A stretch of DNA of 18,973 bases. Source: Polyrhizophydium stewartii (taxonomy: Eukaryota; Chytridiomycota; Chytridiomycetes; Rhizophydiales). The notes beneath the pieces were generated by a model. It searched no databases. It had not been told where the DNA came from and worked only from the letters and a program-made list of their open reading frames with translations. Of the stretch, positions 18,581-18,973 are shown piece by piece. Position 1 is the first letter of the stretch, and every line of letters begins with the position of its first letter. The stretch is taken from the NCBI GenBank assembly GCA_027604665.1, contig JADGIZ010000224.1, positions 1-18,973 on the forward strand. The letters run 5' to 3'. The translations under genes were made by a program, and so were the position numbers.

Positions 18581-18662
18581 GACAACGTGGCCGAGTGGTT
18601 AAGGCGGTGCCCTGCTAAGGCATTGTGTTCTGCACGCGCAGGTTCGAATCCTGCCGTTGTCG
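18581..18662 (+). tRNA. tRNA-Ser (anticodon GCU)
   Basis: A cloverleaf of 82 nt: acceptor stem GACAACG (18581-18587) pairs with CGTTGTC (18655-18661), discriminator G18662. The D-arm region carries the A-box-like TGGCCGAGTGG. The anticodon loop CTGCTAA gives GCT. A long variable arm (TGTGTTCTGCACGCG) is typical of class II tRNA-Ser, and the T arm/B box is GGTTCGAATCC. It has no intron. It decodes AGC/AGU serine codons. Confidence 0.95.
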
Positions 18663-18663
18663 C

Positions 18664-18667
18664 TTTT
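18664..18667 (+). terminator. Pol III T-run terminator of tRNA-Ser
   Basis: TTTT begins two bases after the discriminator base of the tRNA. This matches the minimal RNA polymerase III termination signal. Confidence 0.75.
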
Positions 18668-18684
18668 GCATCTGCTAGTCAGAT

Positions 18685-18735
18685 CACGTGACTGGAGATA
18701 TCACGTGCCCCAACAGTTGTGCGTTTTCTCACGTG
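18685..18735. promoter_or_regulatory. Cluster of three CACGTG palindromes
   Basis: Perfect CACGTG (E-box, bHLH site) occurs at 18685-18690, 18702-18707 and 18730-18735, that is three copies in 51 bp. Flanks are similar (ATCACGTGAC, ATATCACGTGCC, CTCACGTGAT). In fungi such sites bind Cbf1/Pho4-type bHLH factors. They may serve a gene starting to the right of the window or the tRNA region; the target is not visible. Confidence 0.5.
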
Positions 18736-18780
18736 ATTGACTGAGCCCGCAAGTTCGAGACGGCGCAAATCTCGCGAGGA

Positions 18781-18883
18781 TCCGCCCCCCCTTCAACACA
18801 CACACATGATCGTGCTCCGCATCGCGAGGCCCCAAGGGTATGCGTAATAAATTTGGGGCTCCGCCCCCCTTCAACACACACAC
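18781..18883. repeat. Direct repeat pair with an intervening hairpin
   Basis: A 24-25 bp direct repeat (TCCGCCCCCC, then TTCAACACACACAC) occurs at 18781-18805 and 18860-18883. The copies start 79 bp apart and differ by one C. Between them, GCCCCAA at 18829-18835 and TTGGGGC at 18853-18859 form a 7-bp inverted repeat whose loop contains AATAAA (18846-18851). No function is known. Confidence 0.6.
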
Positions 18884-18973
18884 TCATCGACAAGAAGCAC
18901 GGCGCTGCGCATCCAGGGACTCCTCGTCCACCATCCGTTCAACTTGCGGGACTGCATCCTCTGCAACGAGAAC
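18884..18973. other. Possible coding sequence at the right edge
   Basis: The plus-strand frame through TALRIQGLLVHHPFNLRDCI is open to the edge with strongly GC third positions. The minus strand is also open in one frame. This could be the edge of another gene, but it is too short to identify. Confidence 0.2.

Noticed and set aside
18846..18851. AATAAA as the poly(A) signal of a plus-strand gene
   Set aside because: No plus-strand protein gene ends just upstream; the preceding element is a Pol III tRNA. It may be fortuitous within the hairpin loop.

Overview
The window is eukaryotic nuclear DNA: GC-rich and densely packed. Almost every multi-exon gene can be rebuilt from short introns (about 46-107 nt, usually GT...CTGAC/CTTAAC-like branch...AG) whose phases match. 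A cilium/flagellum protein (CFAP70), a NIMA/NEK2-type kinase and very short introns together suggest a zoosporic (flagellated) early-diverging fungus, most likely a chytrid. That assignment is inference. I found no bacterial-type operons, CRISPR array or transposon.

Layout. 1-169: 5' end of an unrecognised minus-strand gene running off the left edge. 366-1452: four-exon GPALPP1 (DUF3752) homologue, minus. 1560-3532: two tandem, intronless dienelactone-hydrolase paralogues, minus. 3841-9690: five-exon, 1856-residue HEAT-repeat protein best matched to focadhesin/RST1, minus. 9718-14796: about 17-exon CFAP70 with a C-terminal poly-Gln tail, minus; its stop lies only 27 bp before the focadhesin start. 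14908-17393: thirteen-exon NEK2/NimA-like kinase, plus, divergent from CFAP70 and ending at a close AATAAA. 17431-~18043: an unidentified spliced minus-strand gene, convergent with the kinase. 18581-18662: tRNA-Ser(GCU), plus. 18663-18973: intergenic DNA with three CACGTG palindromes, a direct repeat and a hairpin, then possible coding sequence at the right edge.

The most interesting signal is splicing. The first CFAP70 intron cannot be solved as a GT-AG intron, but is solved in phase by an AT-AC intron with the ten-base U12-type donor ATATCCTTTT and a CCTTGAC branch-like motif. That would be a minor-spliceosome intron in a probable fungus, in a flagellar gene. The adjacent kinase has a GC-AG intron (donor GCAAGT) splitting the Arg codon of its catalytic HRD motif. 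Both genes also contain a stop-free intron whose length is a multiple of three, so retention would insert residues without changing frame.

Functional picture: CFAP70 and a NEK kinase, both plausible in flagellum or cell-cycle biology, share a head-to-head arrangement. The other genes look like housekeeping or metabolic genes: an RNA-processing-type GPALPP protein, a focadhesin/RST1 homologue (a family linked to the SKI/cytoplasmic exosome system) and two small alpha/beta hydrolases. No defence system or mobile island was seen.
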